Of a stretch of 64,000 nt of DNA, positions 26,493-35,772 are shown piece by piece; positions within the stretch are counted from its first letter, which is position 1; each line of letters opens with the position of its first letter. The notes below the pieces were generated by a model. It did no database searches and was not told the DNA's origin. It saw only the letters and a program-made list of their open reading frames with translations. The position numbers and the translations under genes are program-made. Origin of the DNA: Williamsia serinedens (lineage in GTDB: Bacteria; Actinomycetota; Actinomycetes; Mycobacteriales; Mycobacteriaceae); assembly GCF_024171725.1 (NCBI RefSeq), contig NZ_JAMTCG010000001.1:310001-374000 (forward strand), written 5' to 3'.

Positions 26493-27353
26493 ATGGCGAC
26501 CATCGAAGAGATCCTCGAACTCGAGCGCATCGACGCCGACATCTACCGCGGCAAGGCGTACACCAGCCAGCTGCAGCGCACGTTCGGCGGACAGGTCGCC
26601 GGTCAGGCTCTGGTGTCGGCGACGCACACCGTCGCCGACGAGTACCGCGTCCACTCGCTGCACGGCTACTTCCTGCGGCCCGGCAACCCCGACGCCCCCA
26701 CCGTCTTCCTGGTCGACCGCATCCGGGACGGTCGCTCGTTCTGCACCCGCCGGGTCACCGGCGTGCAGGAGGGTGAGGCGATCTTCACGATGTCGGCGTC
26801 CTTCGGCAAGCCGTCGGAGGGCCTGGTCCACCAGGACACGATGCCCCAGGCACCCGACCCGGAGGGCCTGCCGGACGAGTCGACGACGATGACCGAGGCG
26901 CAGCGGTCGGTGTTCCGCGAGTGGGAGAACTTCGACCTGCGGATCGTGCCCCGCGACCAGCTGGTCACCCACCCGAACTTCGCTGCCCAGCAACGGGTCT
27001 GGTTCAAGTACCGGCACCCGCTGCCCGACGACCAGGTGTTCCACGTGTGCACCCTGGCCTACATGAGCGACATGACTCTGCTCGGCTCCGCCAAGGCCGC
27101 CCACCCCGGCGAGAACCCGCAGAGCGCCTCGCTCGACCACGCGATGTGGTTCCTGCGTCCGTTCCGTGCCGACGACTGGTTGCTGTACGACCAGACGTCG
27201 CCGTCGGCCGAGGACGGCCGCGCCCTCACCCAGGGCCGCATCTTCGACCGCGAGGGTCGGATGGTCGCCGCGGTCACGCAGGAGGGTCTCGCGCGCACCG
27301 GACGACCCATGCCCGTCGACCAGCACGCCAGACGCGCCGGTCAGGACGCGTGA
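26493..27353 (+). CDS. tesB: Acyl-CoA thioesterase II
   Basis: A 286-residue double hot-dog thioesterase that hydrolyses medium- and long-chain acyl-CoA. The N-terminal hot-dog has [12 protein letters not shown] near residue 30 and [11 protein letters not shown]; the C-terminal one has [22 protein letters not shown], with the aspartate, threonine and glutamine of the usual catalytic set in this region. The ATG at 26493 gives the standard N-terminus; the frame stays open 24 codons further upstream. The stop overlaps the pdxT GTG by four bases, the same arrangement as I recall for Rv2605c-Rv2604c. Confidence 0.92.
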   Translation: MATIEEILELERIDADIYRGKAYTSQLQRTFGGQVAGQALVSATHTVADEYRVHSLHGYFLRPGNPDAPTVFLVDRIRDGRSFCTRRVTGVQEGEAIFTMSASFGKPSEGLVHQDTMPQAPDPEGLPDESTTMTEAQRSVFREWENFDLRIVPRDQLVTHPNFAAQQRVWFKYRHPLPDDQVFHVCTLAYMSDMTLLGSAKAAHPGENPQSASLDHAMWFLRPFRADDWLLYDQTSPSAEDGRALTQGRIFDREGRMVAAVTQEGLARTGRPMPVDQHARRAGQDA

Positions 27354-27952
27354 CGCCCCGCGTCGGGGTCCTCGCGCTGCAGGGCGACGTCCGCGAACAC
27401 GTCTGGGCGCTCGCCGACGCGGGCGCGTCCGCGGTGGCCGTCCGACGGCCCGAGGAACTCGCCGACCTCGACGGCATCGTGCTGCCGGGTGGGGAGTCGA
27501 CCACGATGAGCCGGCTGCTCGGCGTCGTCGGGTTGTTCGAGCCCCTGCGCGACGCGATCGCCGGCGGGCTGCCCGCGTACGGTTCGTGCGCCGGGATGAT
27601 CCTGCTCGCGTCGGAGGTCCTCGACACCCGACCCGACGCCCGTCACCTCGACGCACTCGACATCACCGTGCGGCGCAACGCCTTCGGTCGGCAGGTGCAG
27701 TCCTTCGAGACCGACCTCCCGCTCGCCGGGCTCGACGACGGTCCCGTGCGCGCGGTGTTCATCCGCGCCCCGTGGGTGGAGGCGACAGGCCCGGACGTCG
27801 AGGTGCTCGCCCGGGTCCCGGACGGACCCGCGGCCGGTCGGGTGGTGGCCGTCCGACAGGGCCGGGTGCTCGCGACGTCGTTCCATCCCGAGGTCACCGG
27901 TGACCACCGGGTGCACCGTCTCTTCGTCGACATGGTCTCGGCGACCGTCTGA
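27350..27952 (+). CDS. pdxT: Pyridoxal 5'-phosphate synthase, glutaminase subunit
   Basis: PdxT is the class I glutamine amidotransferase that feeds ammonia to PdxS. The 200-residue protein has the VLALQGDV start, PGGESTT near residue 47, the catalytic cysteine in GSCAGM near residue 80, and the His/Glu pair in FHPEV near residue 180. The GTG start overlaps tesB. Confidence 0.96.
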   Translation: MTPRVGVLALQGDVREHVWALADAGASAVAVRRPEELADLDGIVLPGGESTTMSRLLGVVGLFEPLRDAIAGGLPAYGSCAGMILLASEVLDTRPDARHLDALDITVRRNAFGRQVQSFETDLPLAGLDDGPVRAVFIRAPWVEATGPDVEVLARVPDGPAAGRVVAVRQGRVLATSFHPEVTGDHRVHRLFVDMVSATV

Positions 27953-27970
27953 GGGCCGATGACGTGCGGG

Positions 27971-27976
27971 TAGACT
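27971..27976 (+). promoter_or_regulatory. -10 box upstream of the YebC-family gene
   Basis: TAGACT fits TANNNT about 93 bases before the ATG at 28069. The intervening leader has no gene; a GGAAAGGGG ribosome site precedes the start. Confidence 0.4.
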
Positions 27977-28068
27977 CGGCCCGCTGAGGACGAGCGTGCA
28001 CGCACCCCGGGTCGGCGGACGTCAGGTCCGGTGACGTCGCGGCGGGTGCGAGGAAAGGGGCATGTGCG

Positions 28069-28821
28069 ATGAGCGGCCACTCCAAATGGGCCACCACCAA
28101 GCACAAGAAGGCGGTGATCGACGCCAAGCGCGGGAAGATGTTCGCCAAGCTGATCAAGAACATCGAGGTCGCGGCGCGCACCGGTGGCAGCGACCCCGCG
28201 GGCAACCCCACGCTCTACGACGCCATCCAGAAGGCGAAGAAGTCGTCGGTGCCCAACGACAACATCGAGCGTGCGCGCAAGCGCGGCGGTGGGGAAGAGG
28301 GCGGTGGCGCCGACTGGCAGACCATCACCTACGAGGGGTACGGCCCGAACGGTGTCGCGATCCTCATCGAGTGCCTGACCGACAACCGCAACCGCGCCGC
28401 CGGCGAGGTCCGCACCGCGATGACCCGCAACGGCGGGACCATGGCCGACCCCGGGTCGGTCGCCTACCTGTTCACCCGCAAGGGCGTGGTGACGCTGGAG
28501 AAGAACGGGCAGAGCGAGGACGACGTCCTGATGGCCGTGCTCGACGCCGGCGCCGAGGAGATCACCGATCTCGGTGACGCGTTCGAGATCCTCTCCGAGC
28601 CCACCGATCTCGTCGGCGTCCGCAGCGCGCTGCAGGAGGCCGGCATCGACTACGACTCGGCCGAGGCCAGCTTCCGCGCATCGGTCGACGTCCCCGTCGA
28701 CGCCGAGGGTGCCCGCAAGGTGTTCAAGCTCATCGACGCCCTCGAGGACTGCGACGACGTCCAGGAGGTCTACTCCAACGTCGACGTCTCCGACGACGTG
28801 CTCGCCGAGATCGACGCCTGA
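28069..28821 (+). CDS. YebC/PmpR family transcriptional regulator
   Basis: A 250-residue member of the YebC/TACO1 family, variously described as DNA-binding regulators and, more recently, as translation factors for difficult peptide stretches. It starts with the signature [18 protein letters not shown] and continues with the conserved [13 protein letters not shown] segment and an acidic C-terminal domain. In many bacteria it neighbours ruvCAB, as here. It converges with the kinase-like gene, with only seven bases between stops. Confidence 0.93.
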   Translation: MSGHSKWATTKHKKAVIDAKRGKMFAKLIKNIEVAARTGGSDPAGNPTLYDAIQKAKKSSVPNDNIERARKRGGGEEGGGADWQTITYEGYGPNGVAILIECLTDNRNRAAGEVRTAMTRNGGTMADPGSVAYLFTRKGVVTLEKNGQSEDDVLMAVLDAGAEEITDLGDAFEILSEPTDLVGVRSALQEAGIDYDSAEASFRASVDVPVDAEGARKVFKLIDALEDCDDVQEVYSNVDVSDDVLAEIDA

Positions 28822-28828
28822 CCCGACC

Positions 28829-29434
28829 TCACGCCACCCGGACCGCCGGGCGGTCGGGGTGGTCCCATCGCACCTCGATGTCGGCGGGTCCCGTCTCGTC
28901 GGCCTGCTCGAGCAGCGGTGCGATCGTCCAGTGCTCCGCCTCCGGCGTGCGCCGTCGCAGCGCCCCCTCGGTCATGCGCAGCGCCACCGTCAGATCGACG
29001 TCCAGGCCGCTCCCGACGAGCATCGGGCCCGCGAGCACGATCACCTGATCGGGGCCTGCAGGACTCGGTTCGTCCCGGAACGAGCGGTCGCGCTCCGGAT
29101 CCCACAGCCGCGGCAGCCATTCCCCGCGCGACCGCAGTGCGTCGATCACCTCCCGCCCGATCGCGGCGAGGTCGAACCAGGCGGTGCGATAGCTCTCCGC
29201 GTCGGTGTGTCCCCACTCCATCCGCGTCGAGGCGGGCCGCAGCCAGTGGTGGAGGTCGACGACGTCGGCGGCGCGCCCGGTGGCGCGCAGTCGGCGGGCG
29301 AGCGCGTCGGCGAGGGTGGCGGGCTCCGCGGCGTCGGCACCGTCGACCGCGACAACCCGCCGGCCCGGCAGGTCCGCGATCGCCGCGACACACTCGTCGA
29401 CGAGACCGTCGGGGCTCAGAGGTCGGTAGCGCAT
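28829..29434 (-). CDS. Uridine kinase-like protein with degenerate P-loop
   Basis: A 201-residue protein that aligns by pattern with actinobacterial uridine-kinase-like P-loop proteins: an N-terminal strand-loop (VVAVDGAD near residue 30), a VDLHHWLRP segment, and a basic WDPERDRSFR lid-like region. The loop that should read GxxxxGKT instead reads GADAAEPAT, so the glycine and lysine that bind ATP phosphates are gone. Catalysis as a kinase is unlikely unless the fold is used differently. The ATG at 29434 diverges from ruvC. Confidence 0.6.
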   Translation of the reverse strand: MRYRPLSPDGLVDECVAAIADLPGRRVVAVDGADAAEPATLADALARRLRATGRAADVVDLHHWLRPASTRMEWGHTDAESYRTAWFDLAAIGREVIDALRSRGEWLPRLWDPERDRSFRDEPSPAGPDQVIVLAGPMLVGSGLDVDLTVALRMTEGALRRRTPEAEHWTIAPLLEQADETGPADIEVRWDHPDRPAVRVA

Positions 29435-29516
29435 CGCCGTCCATCCTCCCGTGACGTGTCGGCGGGACGCGGGGGCCCCGGCCGTGTCGGTACCGGGCTG
29501 AGACGGACCCGCTGGA

Positions 29517-29522
29517 TAGGAT
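29517..29522 (+). promoter_or_regulatory. -10 box of ruvC
   Basis: TAGGAT fits TANNNT and ends one base before the LexA box, so a bound repressor would cover the predicted start point near 29529. Confidence 0.5.
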
Positions 29523-29523
29523 C

Positions 29524-29539
29524 TCGAACAACTGTTCGT
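29524..29539 (+). promoter_or_regulatory. LexA (SOS) box of the ruvCAB operon
   Basis: TCGAAC-AACT-GTTCGT matches the mycobacterial/Gram-positive SOS consensus TCGAAC-N4-GTTCGA at 11 of 12 fixed positions. It lies directly after a -10 box and 24 bases before the ruvC start, the right place for repression. Confidence 0.85.
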
Positions 29540-29562
29540 CTCGTCGGGAGCGGAGGTCGGGT

Positions 29563-30108
29563 GTGCGTGTGATGGGTGTCGACCCCGGACTGACCCGGTG
29601 CGGTATCGCGCTGGTCGAGTCCGGGGCGGGTCGCGCGGTCACCGCCCTCGACGTCGACGTGGTCCGCACGCCCACCTCGATGGATCTGGCCGAGCGGCTC
29701 CTCGCCGTGCACACCGCGGCCTGTCACTGGCTCGACACCCATCACCCCGACGTGGTCGCGGTCGAGCGGGTGTTCGCGCAGAACCAGGTGAGCACCGCGA
29801 TGGGCACGGCGCAGGCCGGCGGGGTCATCGCGCTCGCGGCCGCGCAGCGCGGGATCCCCGTCCGCTTCCACACCCCCAGTGAGGTGAAGGCCGCGGTCAC
29901 CGGGAGTGGTCGTGCGGACAAGGCCCAGGTGACGGCGATGGTGACGCGGATCCTCGGCATGCAGACGAAGCCGAAGCCCGCCGACGCGGCCGACGCGCTG
30001 GCGCTCGCCATCTGCCACTGCTGGCGCGGACCGATGGCCGAGCGCCTGGCCGCGGCGCAGGCACGGGCGGTCGGTGCGGGCACACGGAACTCGTGGGTGC
30101 AGCGGTGA
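29563..30108 (+). CDS. ruvC: Holliday junction resolvase RuvC
   Basis: RuvC cuts four-way DNA junctions after RuvAB branch migration. The 181-residue protein has the RNase H-like active site: Asp7 in VMGVDPGL, glutamates in VAVERVF near residue 66, and the aspartates of PADAADALA near residue 145. The GTG start follows a GGGAGCGGAGG site. It overlaps ruvA by four bases and lies behind an SOS box. Confidence 0.97.
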   Translation: MRVMGVDPGLTRCGIALVESGAGRAVTALDVDVVRTPTSMDLAERLLAVHTAACHWLDTHHPDVVAVERVFAQNQVSTAMGTAQAGGVIALAAAQRGIPVRFHTPSEVKAAVTGSGRADKAQVTAMVTRILGMQTKPKPADAADALALAICHCWRGPMAERLAAAQARAVGAGTRNSWVQR

Positions 30109-30710
30109 TCGCGTCGTTGCGGGGGCCGGTCGTCCACGTCGCCCTCGACCACCTCGTCATCGAGTGCGCCGGCGTCGGCTACCGCGTGCTCGCCACCCCG
30201 TCGACGCTCGCGAGCGTGCAGCGCGGCGCCGAGACGACGCTGCTCACCGCGATGATCGTCCGCGAGGACTCGATGACCCTGTACGGGTTCACCGAACCCG
30301 ACGCGCGCGACCTGTTCGCGCTGCTGCAGACGGTCACCGGTGTCGGACCGCGTCTGGCGATGGCGACCCTGGCGGTGCTCGAGCCGTCGGCGCTGCGCGC
30401 GGCTCTCGCAGACTCTGACGTGAAGGCTTTGTGCACCGTGCCCGGGGTGGGGAAGCGCGTCGCCGAACGGCTCGTCGTCGAACTGCGCGACAAGGTCGAC
30501 CGTCCGCAGTCCGGTGCGGCGGATCCCGCCGGGATCGGCCTCGCCGCGTCGATGAGCGTGCGCGACCAGGTGGTCGAGGCACTGGCCGGACTCGGGTTTC
30601 CCGTGCCGGCCGCGGAGAAGGCGGTCACCGCGGTCCTCGCCGACGACCCCGACGCCGACTCCGCCCGGGCGCTGCGCGCCGGGCTCGCGCTGCTGGGGAA
30701 GACCCGATGA
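30105..30710 (+). CDS. ruvA: Holliday junction DNA helicase subunit RuvA
   Basis: RuvA binds the Holliday junction and loads RuvB. The 201-residue protein starts IASLRGPVV, the usual N-terminal OB-fold sequence. It has helix-hairpin-helix motifs ([14 protein letters not shown] near 72 and [14 protein letters not shown] near 107) and a C-terminal RuvB-contacting domain. The GTG at 30105 overlaps the ruvC stop and gives the family N-terminus; a GTG at 30093 is less likely. Confidence 0.96.
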   Translation: MIASLRGPVVHVALDHLVIECAGVGYRVLATPSTLASVQRGAETTLLTAMIVREDSMTLYGFTEPDARDLFALLQTVTGVGPRLAMATLAVLEPSALRAALADSDVKALCTVPGVGKRVAERLVVELRDKVDRPQSGAADPAGIGLAASMSVRDQVVEALAGLGFPVPAAEKAVTAVLADDPDADSARALRAGLALLGKTR

Positions 30711-31810
30711 GCGACGGGTACGACCCCACGGCGGGCGACGACGACCGGACGGTGAGCCCGTTCACCGTCGCATCCGACGGCGACCTCGACGCCGGTCTGC
30801 GACCGAAGTCGTTGGCGGACTTCATCGGTCAGCCGCGGGTGTGTGAGCAGCTGGAGCTGGTGCTCGCCGGCGCGCGCGGCCGTGGCGGTACCCCCGACCA
30901 CATCCTGCTGTCGGGACCGCCGGGCCTGGGCAAGACGTCGCTGGCCATGATCATCGCCGGAGAGATGGGGTCGGCGATCCGCGTGACGTCGGGTCCGGCC
31001 CTCGAGCGCGCCGGTGACCTCGCCGCGATGCTGTCGAACCTCATCGAGGGCGACGTGCTGTTCATCGACGAGATCCACCGCATCGCGCGGCCGGCCGAGG
31101 AGATGCTCTACCTGGCGATGGAGGACTACCGCGTCGACGTCGTGGTGGGGAAGGGGCCGGGTGCGACGTCCATCCCACTCGACGTCGCACCGTTCACCCT
31201 CGTGGGCGCGACCACCCGGTCGGGGTCGCTGACCGGACCGCTGCGGGACCGGTTCGGGTTCACCGCGCACATGGAGTTCTACGAGCCGTCGGAGCTGGTC
31301 CGGGTCCTCGACCGGTCCGCCGGGATCCTGGGTGTCCGGATGGTCCCCGACGCCGCCGCCGAGATCGCGGGCCGCTCGCGGGGGACGCCGCGGATCGCGA
31401 ACCGTCTGCTGCGACGCGTGCGCGACTACGCCGAGGTCCGGGGCGACGGGACCGTCACGCTCGCGGTCGCCCGCGCCGCGTTGGCGGTCTACGACGTCGA
31501 CGAGCTCGGCTTCGACCGTCTCGACCGGGCCGTGCTCGACGCCCTGGTGCGCGGATTCGGGGGCGGGCCGGTCGGTGTCTCGACGCTGGCGGTGGCGGTC
31601 GGGGAGGAGCCCACGACCGTCGAGGAGGTGTGCGAGCCGTTCCTCGTCCGGGCCGGGATGATCGCACGGACCCCGCGCGGCCGGGTCGCGACCGCAGCGG
31701 CGTGGCACCACCTCGACCTGACCCCGCCTGCGGGGGCGATGACCGGCGCCTACGGGGTCCGGACCCGCGATCTGCAGAGCGAGGCCCTGTTCGACCCCGA
31801 CGCCGGCTGA
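30707..31810 (+). CDS. ruvB: Holliday junction branch migration ATPase RuvB
   Basis: RuvB is the hexameric motor of branch migration. The 367-residue AAA+ protein has Walker [10 protein letters not shown] near residue 68, Walker B FIDEIHR near 120, sensor 1 ATTRSG near 170, the arginine finger in GPLRDRFG, and a C-terminal winged helix (TPRGRVAT). An acidic N-terminal extension of about 25 residues is typical of actinobacteria. The ATG overlaps the ruvA stop. Confidence 0.97.
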   Translation: MSDGYDPTAGDDDRTVSPFTVASDGDLDAGLRPKSLADFIGQPRVCEQLELVLAGARGRGGTPDHILLSGPPGLGKTSLAMIIAGEMGSAIRVTSGPALERAGDLAAMLSNLIEGDVLFIDEIHRIARPAEEMLYLAMEDYRVDVVVGKGPGATSIPLDVAPFTLVGATTRSGSLTGPLRDRFGFTAHMEFYEPSELVRVLDRSAGILGVRMVPDAAAEIAGRSRGTPRIANRLLRRVRDYAEVRGDGTVTLAVARAALAVYDVDELGFDRLDRAVLDALVRGFGGGPVGVSTLAVAVGEEPTTVEEVCEPFLVRAGMIARTPRGRVATAAAWHHLDLTPPAGAMTGAYGVRTRDLQSEALFDPDAG

Positions 31811-31932
31811 CCGGGGAGTACCGCGATCTCGCGCCCGGAACGTCCGATTCTTGCGTGGGGTGGCACACTGGAGCGGTCCCGGCACGCCGTCGTGCGTCGC
31901 CCACCCGAGTTCGTCACGAGGTTCGTCACCCC

Positions 31933-32301
31933 ATGGAATTCCTGTTCCCGGTCATCCTGCTCGTCCTGGTCGGCTTCATGCTGCTCACCGCCCGCCGCCA
32001 GAAGAAGGTGCAGGCGCAGACCCAGCAGATGCAGGACTCGCTGACCATCGGCGACCGCGTGCAGACCACCTCCGGCGTGTACGGCACCGTGACCGGCGTC
32101 GACGACGGTGTCGTCGACCTCGAGCTCGCCACCGGCTACGTCACCCGCTGGAACCGTCTGGCGGTCCGAGAGGTCGTGCACGAGGACGACCTGGCCGCGT
32201 CCTACCCTGGTGCGCCGACCTCGGTCGCGCCCTCCGACGACACCGAGGGCGGCGACGACCGCCCGGTCGCGCTCGAGAAGGACTCCGAGCGGGAGCGCTG
32301 A
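31933..32301 (+). CDS. yajC: Preprotein translocase accessory subunit YajC
   Basis: A 122-residue single-span membrane protein that associates with SecDF and SecYEG. The N-terminal helix is residues 2-20 (FLFPVILLVLVGFMLL). The conserved cytoplasmic part shows the RQKK motif, SLTIGDRVQTTSGVYGTV and VVDLELATGYVTRWNR. The C-terminal 35 residues are acidic and low complexity. Gene order yajC-secD-secF is conserved. Confidence 0.92.
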   Translation: MEFLFPVILLVLVGFMLLTARRQKKVQAQTQQMQDSLTIGDRVQTTSGVYGTVTGVDDGVVDLELATGYVTRWNRLAVREVVHEDDLAASYPGAPTSVAPSDDTEGGDDRPVALEKDSERER

Positions 32302-32378
32302 CCGGCACACCGCGCCTCCTGCGCACGTCGGCGGTCGCCTCGGGGCGACGGCCGATGATGTCGCGTGTAGGCGCCACG

Positions 32379-32384
32379 TAGCCT
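32379..32384 (+). promoter_or_regulatory. -10 box upstream of secD
   Basis: TAGCCT fits TANNNT about 60 bases before the secD GTG. The -35 is not clear. It suggests secDF may also be transcribed apart from yajC. Confidence 0.35.
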
Positions 32385-32445
32385 GTCTGCGGACCGTCGG
32401 CACCCCGACGGCGTCCCCCCGCTTCACCGAGGAGTCGTTGCACTC

Positions 32446-33996
32446 GTGGCACCGTCCAAACGCGAGACCCCGCCCCTGGTCATCGTGGGCGCATTCCTGC
32501 TGCTCATGGTCATCGTCTACGTCCTCGTGTTCTTCACGGGCGGGGGCGGGACCAAGCCCAAGCTCGGCATCGACCTGCAGGGCGGCACCCGGGTCACGCT
32601 GACCGCGCGCACCCCGGACAACACGGCCCCGGCCAAGGACCAGCTCGACCGCGCCAAGCAGATCATCGAGCAGCGCGTCAACGGTCTCGGTGTGTCGGGC
32701 TCCGAGGTCATCATCGACGGCAACAACCTGGTCATCACCGTGCCCGGTACCGACGGTCGTCAGGCCCGCACCCTCGGCCAGACGGCTCGTCTCTACGTGC
32801 GACCCGTCGTCGACGTGAAGGCCGCGACGCCGATGCAGGCGGTGCAGCAGCCGGCGGGGGAGACGAACGCGCAGGCGATCGCGGCGGCGAAGGCCGCCCG
32901 CCAGGCCCCGGCGAACGCGAACACGACGCAGCTCGAGGCGCAGATGGCGAAGACGAACTGCAACCCCGGGAGCGCGGACCCGTTGCAGGGCAACGACGAC
33001 CCGAACCAGTACCTGGTCGCCTGCTCGCAGGACGGCGCGCAGGTCTACCTGCTCGGCCCGGAGATCATCGACGGCCGCGACATCGCGAGCGCCACCGCCA
33101 CCACCACGCAGCAGAGCGGCGCGTGGATCGTGCAGGTCGGCTTCAAGGGGGCGGCACAGAGCTTCTGGCCGAAGTACACCGGTGAGAACGTCGGCAAGCA
33201 GACCGCGTTCACCCTGGACTCGAAGGTGGTCAGCGCGCCGCAGATCCAGGGTGCGATCACCTCGCCGACCACCGAGATCAGCGGCAACTTCAGCCAGACC
33301 ACGGCCACCGACCTGGCGAACGTCCTGAAGTACGGGTCGCTGCCGCTGTCGTTCAAGTCGTCCGACGCCGAGACCGTCTCCGCCACACTCGGTCTCGCGT
33401 CGCTGCGGGCGGGTCTGATCGCCGGTGCGATCGGTCTCGTCGCGGTGCTGGTGTACGCGCTCCTCTACTACCGCATGCTCGGCTTCCTCACGATGCTGTC
33501 GCTCATCGCCTCCGGTGTGATGGTGTACGGGATCCTCGTGCTGCTCGGACGGTGGATCAACTTCACCCTCGACCTGTCGGGCATCGCCGGCCTCATCATC
33601 GGCATCGGCATGACCGCCGACTCGTTCGTCGTGTACTTCGAACGGATCAAGGACGAGATGCGGGAGGGCAGGAGTTTCCGGTCCGCGGTGCCACGCGGTT
33701 GGGCACGCGCCCGGCGGACCATCTGGTCGGGCAACGCGGTCAGCTTCATCGCGGCCGCCGCGATCTACTTCCTCGCGATCGGCGAGGTCCGCGGGTTCGC
33801 GTTCACCCTGGGGCTCACGACGATCCTCGACATCGTGGTCGTGTTCCTGGTCACCCACCCGCTGGTCGTGCTGGCCAGCCGGTCGTCGTTCCTGTCGAAG
33901 CCGTCGGTCAACGGGCTCGGGGCCGTCACGCAGGTCGCCCGTGAGCGGCGTGCCGCGGCCACGGGTGCGACGAAGAAGGAGGAGGCGGTCCGATGA
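32446..33996 (+). CDS. secD: Protein translocase subunit SecD
   Basis: SecD, with SecF, uses the proton gradient to help complete export of Sec substrates. The 516-residue protein has an N-terminal helix (about residues 9-27), the family start [14 protein letters not shown] near residue 38, a large extracytoplasmic P1 domain, and five C-terminal helices from about 320. The P1 domain carries an Ala/Gln-rich insertion near residues 130-170. GTG start with an upstream AGGAG. It overlaps secF by four bases. Confidence 0.96.
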   Translation: MAPSKRETPPLVIVGAFLLLMVIVYVLVFFTGGGGTKPKLGIDLQGGTRVTLTARTPDNTAPAKDQLDRAKQIIEQRVNGLGVSGSEVIIDGNNLVITVPGTDGRQARTLGQTARLYVRPVVDVKAATPMQAVQQPAGETNAQAIAAAKAARQAPANANTTQLEAQMAKTNCNPGSADPLQGNDDPNQYLVACSQDGAQVYLLGPEIIDGRDIASATATTTQQSGAWIVQVGFKGAAQSFWPKYTGENVGKQTAFTLDSKVVSAPQIQGAITSPTTEISGNFSQTTATDLANVLKYGSLPLSFKSSDAETVSATLGLASLRAGLIAGAIGLVAVLVYALLYYRMLGFLTMLSLIASGVMVYGILVLLGRWINFTLDLSGIAGLIIGIGMTADSFVVYFERIKDEMREGRSFRSAVPRGWARARRTIWSGNAVSFIAAAAIYFLAIGEVRGFAFTLGLTTILDIVVVFLVTHPLVVLASRSSFLSKPSVNGLGAVTQVARERRAAATGATKKEEAVR

Positions 33997-35183
33997 GCAA
34001 GGACACCGACACCCGCCGCGACACCGACATCGTCATCGAGGACGACGCCACCGAGGCGCGGAACCGGACCGTCGCGCAGAAGCACTCGCTGTTGTCCCGG
34101 CTCTACACCGGCACCGGTGCGTTCGAGATCGTCGGCAAGCGGCGGATGTGGTTCTCCATCACCGCCGGCATCGTCGCGATCTGCCTGCTGTCCATCGTGT
34201 TCCGCGGCTTCACCCTCGGCATCGACTTCGAGGGCGGCACCCAGATCTCGTTCAAGGACACCGCTCAGACGTCGACGTCGGCGGTGGAGTCGGTCTTCTC
34301 CGAGACCCTGGGTCGCGATGCCGAGTCGGTGCAGACCGCCGGGTCGGGATCGAGCGCCACCGTGCAGGTCCGTACGTCGACGCTGTCGCAGGCGGAGACC
34401 GAGAAGATCACCGCGGCGCTCGCGCAACGCTTCGGTCCGGCGTTGACCGCGGACGACATCAACTCCTCCGACGTGAGTTCGACGTGGGGTGGCGAGGTCA
34501 CCCAGAAGGCCTTGATCGCACTGGCGGTGTTCCTCGCGATCGTGCTCGTCTACATCGCGGTGCGGTTCGACAAGGAGATGTCGGCGGCGGCGATGGCCAC
34601 CATGATCTTCGACATCGTCGTCACCGCCGGCGTCTACTCGATCGTCGGCTTCGAGGTCACCCCGGCCACCGTGATCGGCCTGCTCACGATCCTCGGCTTC
34701 TCGCTCTACGACACCGTCGTCGTGTTCGACAAGGTGGAGGAGAACGTCCGAGGGGTTCTGCACACGACCCGTCGCACGTACGCCGAGCAGGCGAACCTCG
34801 CCGTGAACCAGACCCTCATGCGGTCGATCAACACGACGGTCATCTCCGTGCTGCCGATCATCGCGCTCATGGTGATCGCCGTGTGGTTGCTCGGCGTCGG
34901 CACGCTCAAGGACCTCGGTCTGATCCAGCTCGTCGGCGTCGTGGTGGGCACCTTCTCGTCGGTGGCGTTCGCGACGCCGCTGCTGGTCACGCTCAAGGAG
35001 CGCCGCAAGGACATCCGTGAGCACACGCAGCGGGTGCTGTCGCGCCGCGCCGGTGCCGATGCCCCGGCGGACGCCGCGACGGCGTCGGCGGGCGCGCGGA
35101 CGTCGCTGTCGAAGGCCACGGCCACGGCCACGCCCCCCGCCGCGGGCGACCGCCCGTCGGGCAAGCGAAACCGTCGCCGGTGA
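33993..35183 (+). CDS. secF: Protein translocase subunit SecF
   Basis: The partner of SecD in protein export. The 396-residue protein has a hydrophilic N-terminus of about 45 residues, a first helix at about 52-70, the conserved [10 protein letters not shown] segment, and five further helices with the [12 protein letters not shown] and [12 protein letters not shown] signatures. The C-terminal 55 residues are a basic, alanine-rich tail. Overlaps of four bases with secD and apt. Confidence 0.96.
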   Translation: MSKDTDTRRDTDIVIEDDATEARNRTVAQKHSLLSRLYTGTGAFEIVGKRRMWFSITAGIVAICLLSIVFRGFTLGIDFEGGTQISFKDTAQTSTSAVESVFSETLGRDAESVQTAGSGSSATVQVRTSTLSQAETEKITAALAQRFGPALTADDINSSDVSSTWGGEVTQKALIALAVFLAIVLVYIAVRFDKEMSAAAMATMIFDIVVTAGVYSIVGFEVTPATVIGLLTILGFSLYDTVVVFDKVEENVRGVLHTTRRTYAEQANLAVNQTLMRSINTTVISVLPIIALMVIAVWLLGVGTLKDLGLIQLVGVVVGTFSSVAFATPLLVTLKERRKDIREHTQRVLSRRAGADAPADAATASAGARTSLSKATATATPPAAGDRPSGKRNRRR

Positions 35184-35743
35184 CCGCGTCCCAGACCGGC
35201 GACGCGCTCGCCCGGGCACGTCAGGCCATTGCCACCCACACGCGTCTCGTGCCGGACTTCCCGGAGCCGGGCATCCAGTTCAAGGACCTCACCCCGGTCC
35301 TCGCCGATCCCGAGGGCCTCGCCGCGGTGACCGCGGCACTGGCCGAGGCGGCCGGCGACGCCGACCTCGTCGCCGGGATCGACGCCCGCGGGTTCCTGCT
35401 CGGCGGGGCGATCGCGCTGCACCTCGGTGTCGGCGTCGTGGCGGTCCGCAAGGCCGGCAAGCTGCCCCCGCCGGTGCACGCCGAACGCTACGACCTCGAG
35501 TACGGCTCGGCCTGCCTGGAGATCCCGGCGGACGGCGTGTCGCTGGCCGGGCGGCGGGTGTTCGTCGTCGACGACGTCCTCGCGACCGGCGGGACGCTCA
35601 ACGCGGCGATCGCCCTGCTGAGCGCGGCCGGTGCCCGCGTCGACGCCGCGGCCGTCGTGATGGAGATCGAGGGCCTCCCGGGCCGCGAGGCGGTCCGCAC
35701 CGCACACCCCGACCTCGTGCTGACCGGTCTCACCACCGGGTGA
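35180..35743 (+). CDS. apt: Adenine phosphoribosyltransferase
   Basis: Salvages adenine to AMP using PRPP. The 187-residue protein shows the N-terminal [18 protein letters not shown] and the PRPP-binding motif [13 protein letters not shown] near residue 130, with a flexible loop [18 protein letters not shown]. The GTG overlaps secF. It precedes rel, the ppGpp synthetase, as in mycobacteria, linking purine salvage with the stringent response only by position. Confidence 0.95.
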   Translation: MTASQTGDALARARQAIATHTRLVPDFPEPGIQFKDLTPVLADPEGLAAVTAALAEAAGDADLVAGIDARGFLLGGAIALHLGVGVVAVRKAGKLPPPVHAERYDLEYGSACLEIPADGVSLAGRRVFVVDDVLATGGTLNAAIALLSAAGARVDAAAVVMEIEGLPGREAVRTAHPDLVLTGLTTG

Positions 35744-35747
35744 GGAC

Positions 35748-35753
35748 TACCAT
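35748..35753 (+). promoter_or_regulatory. -10 box of rel
   Basis: TACCAT fits TANNNT about 20 bases before the rel ATG; a GAGGAGG ribosome site lies between. The short leader leaves about a dozen transcribed bases. Confidence 0.4.
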
Positions 35754-35772
35754 CGCCTCCGAGGAGGTGTAG

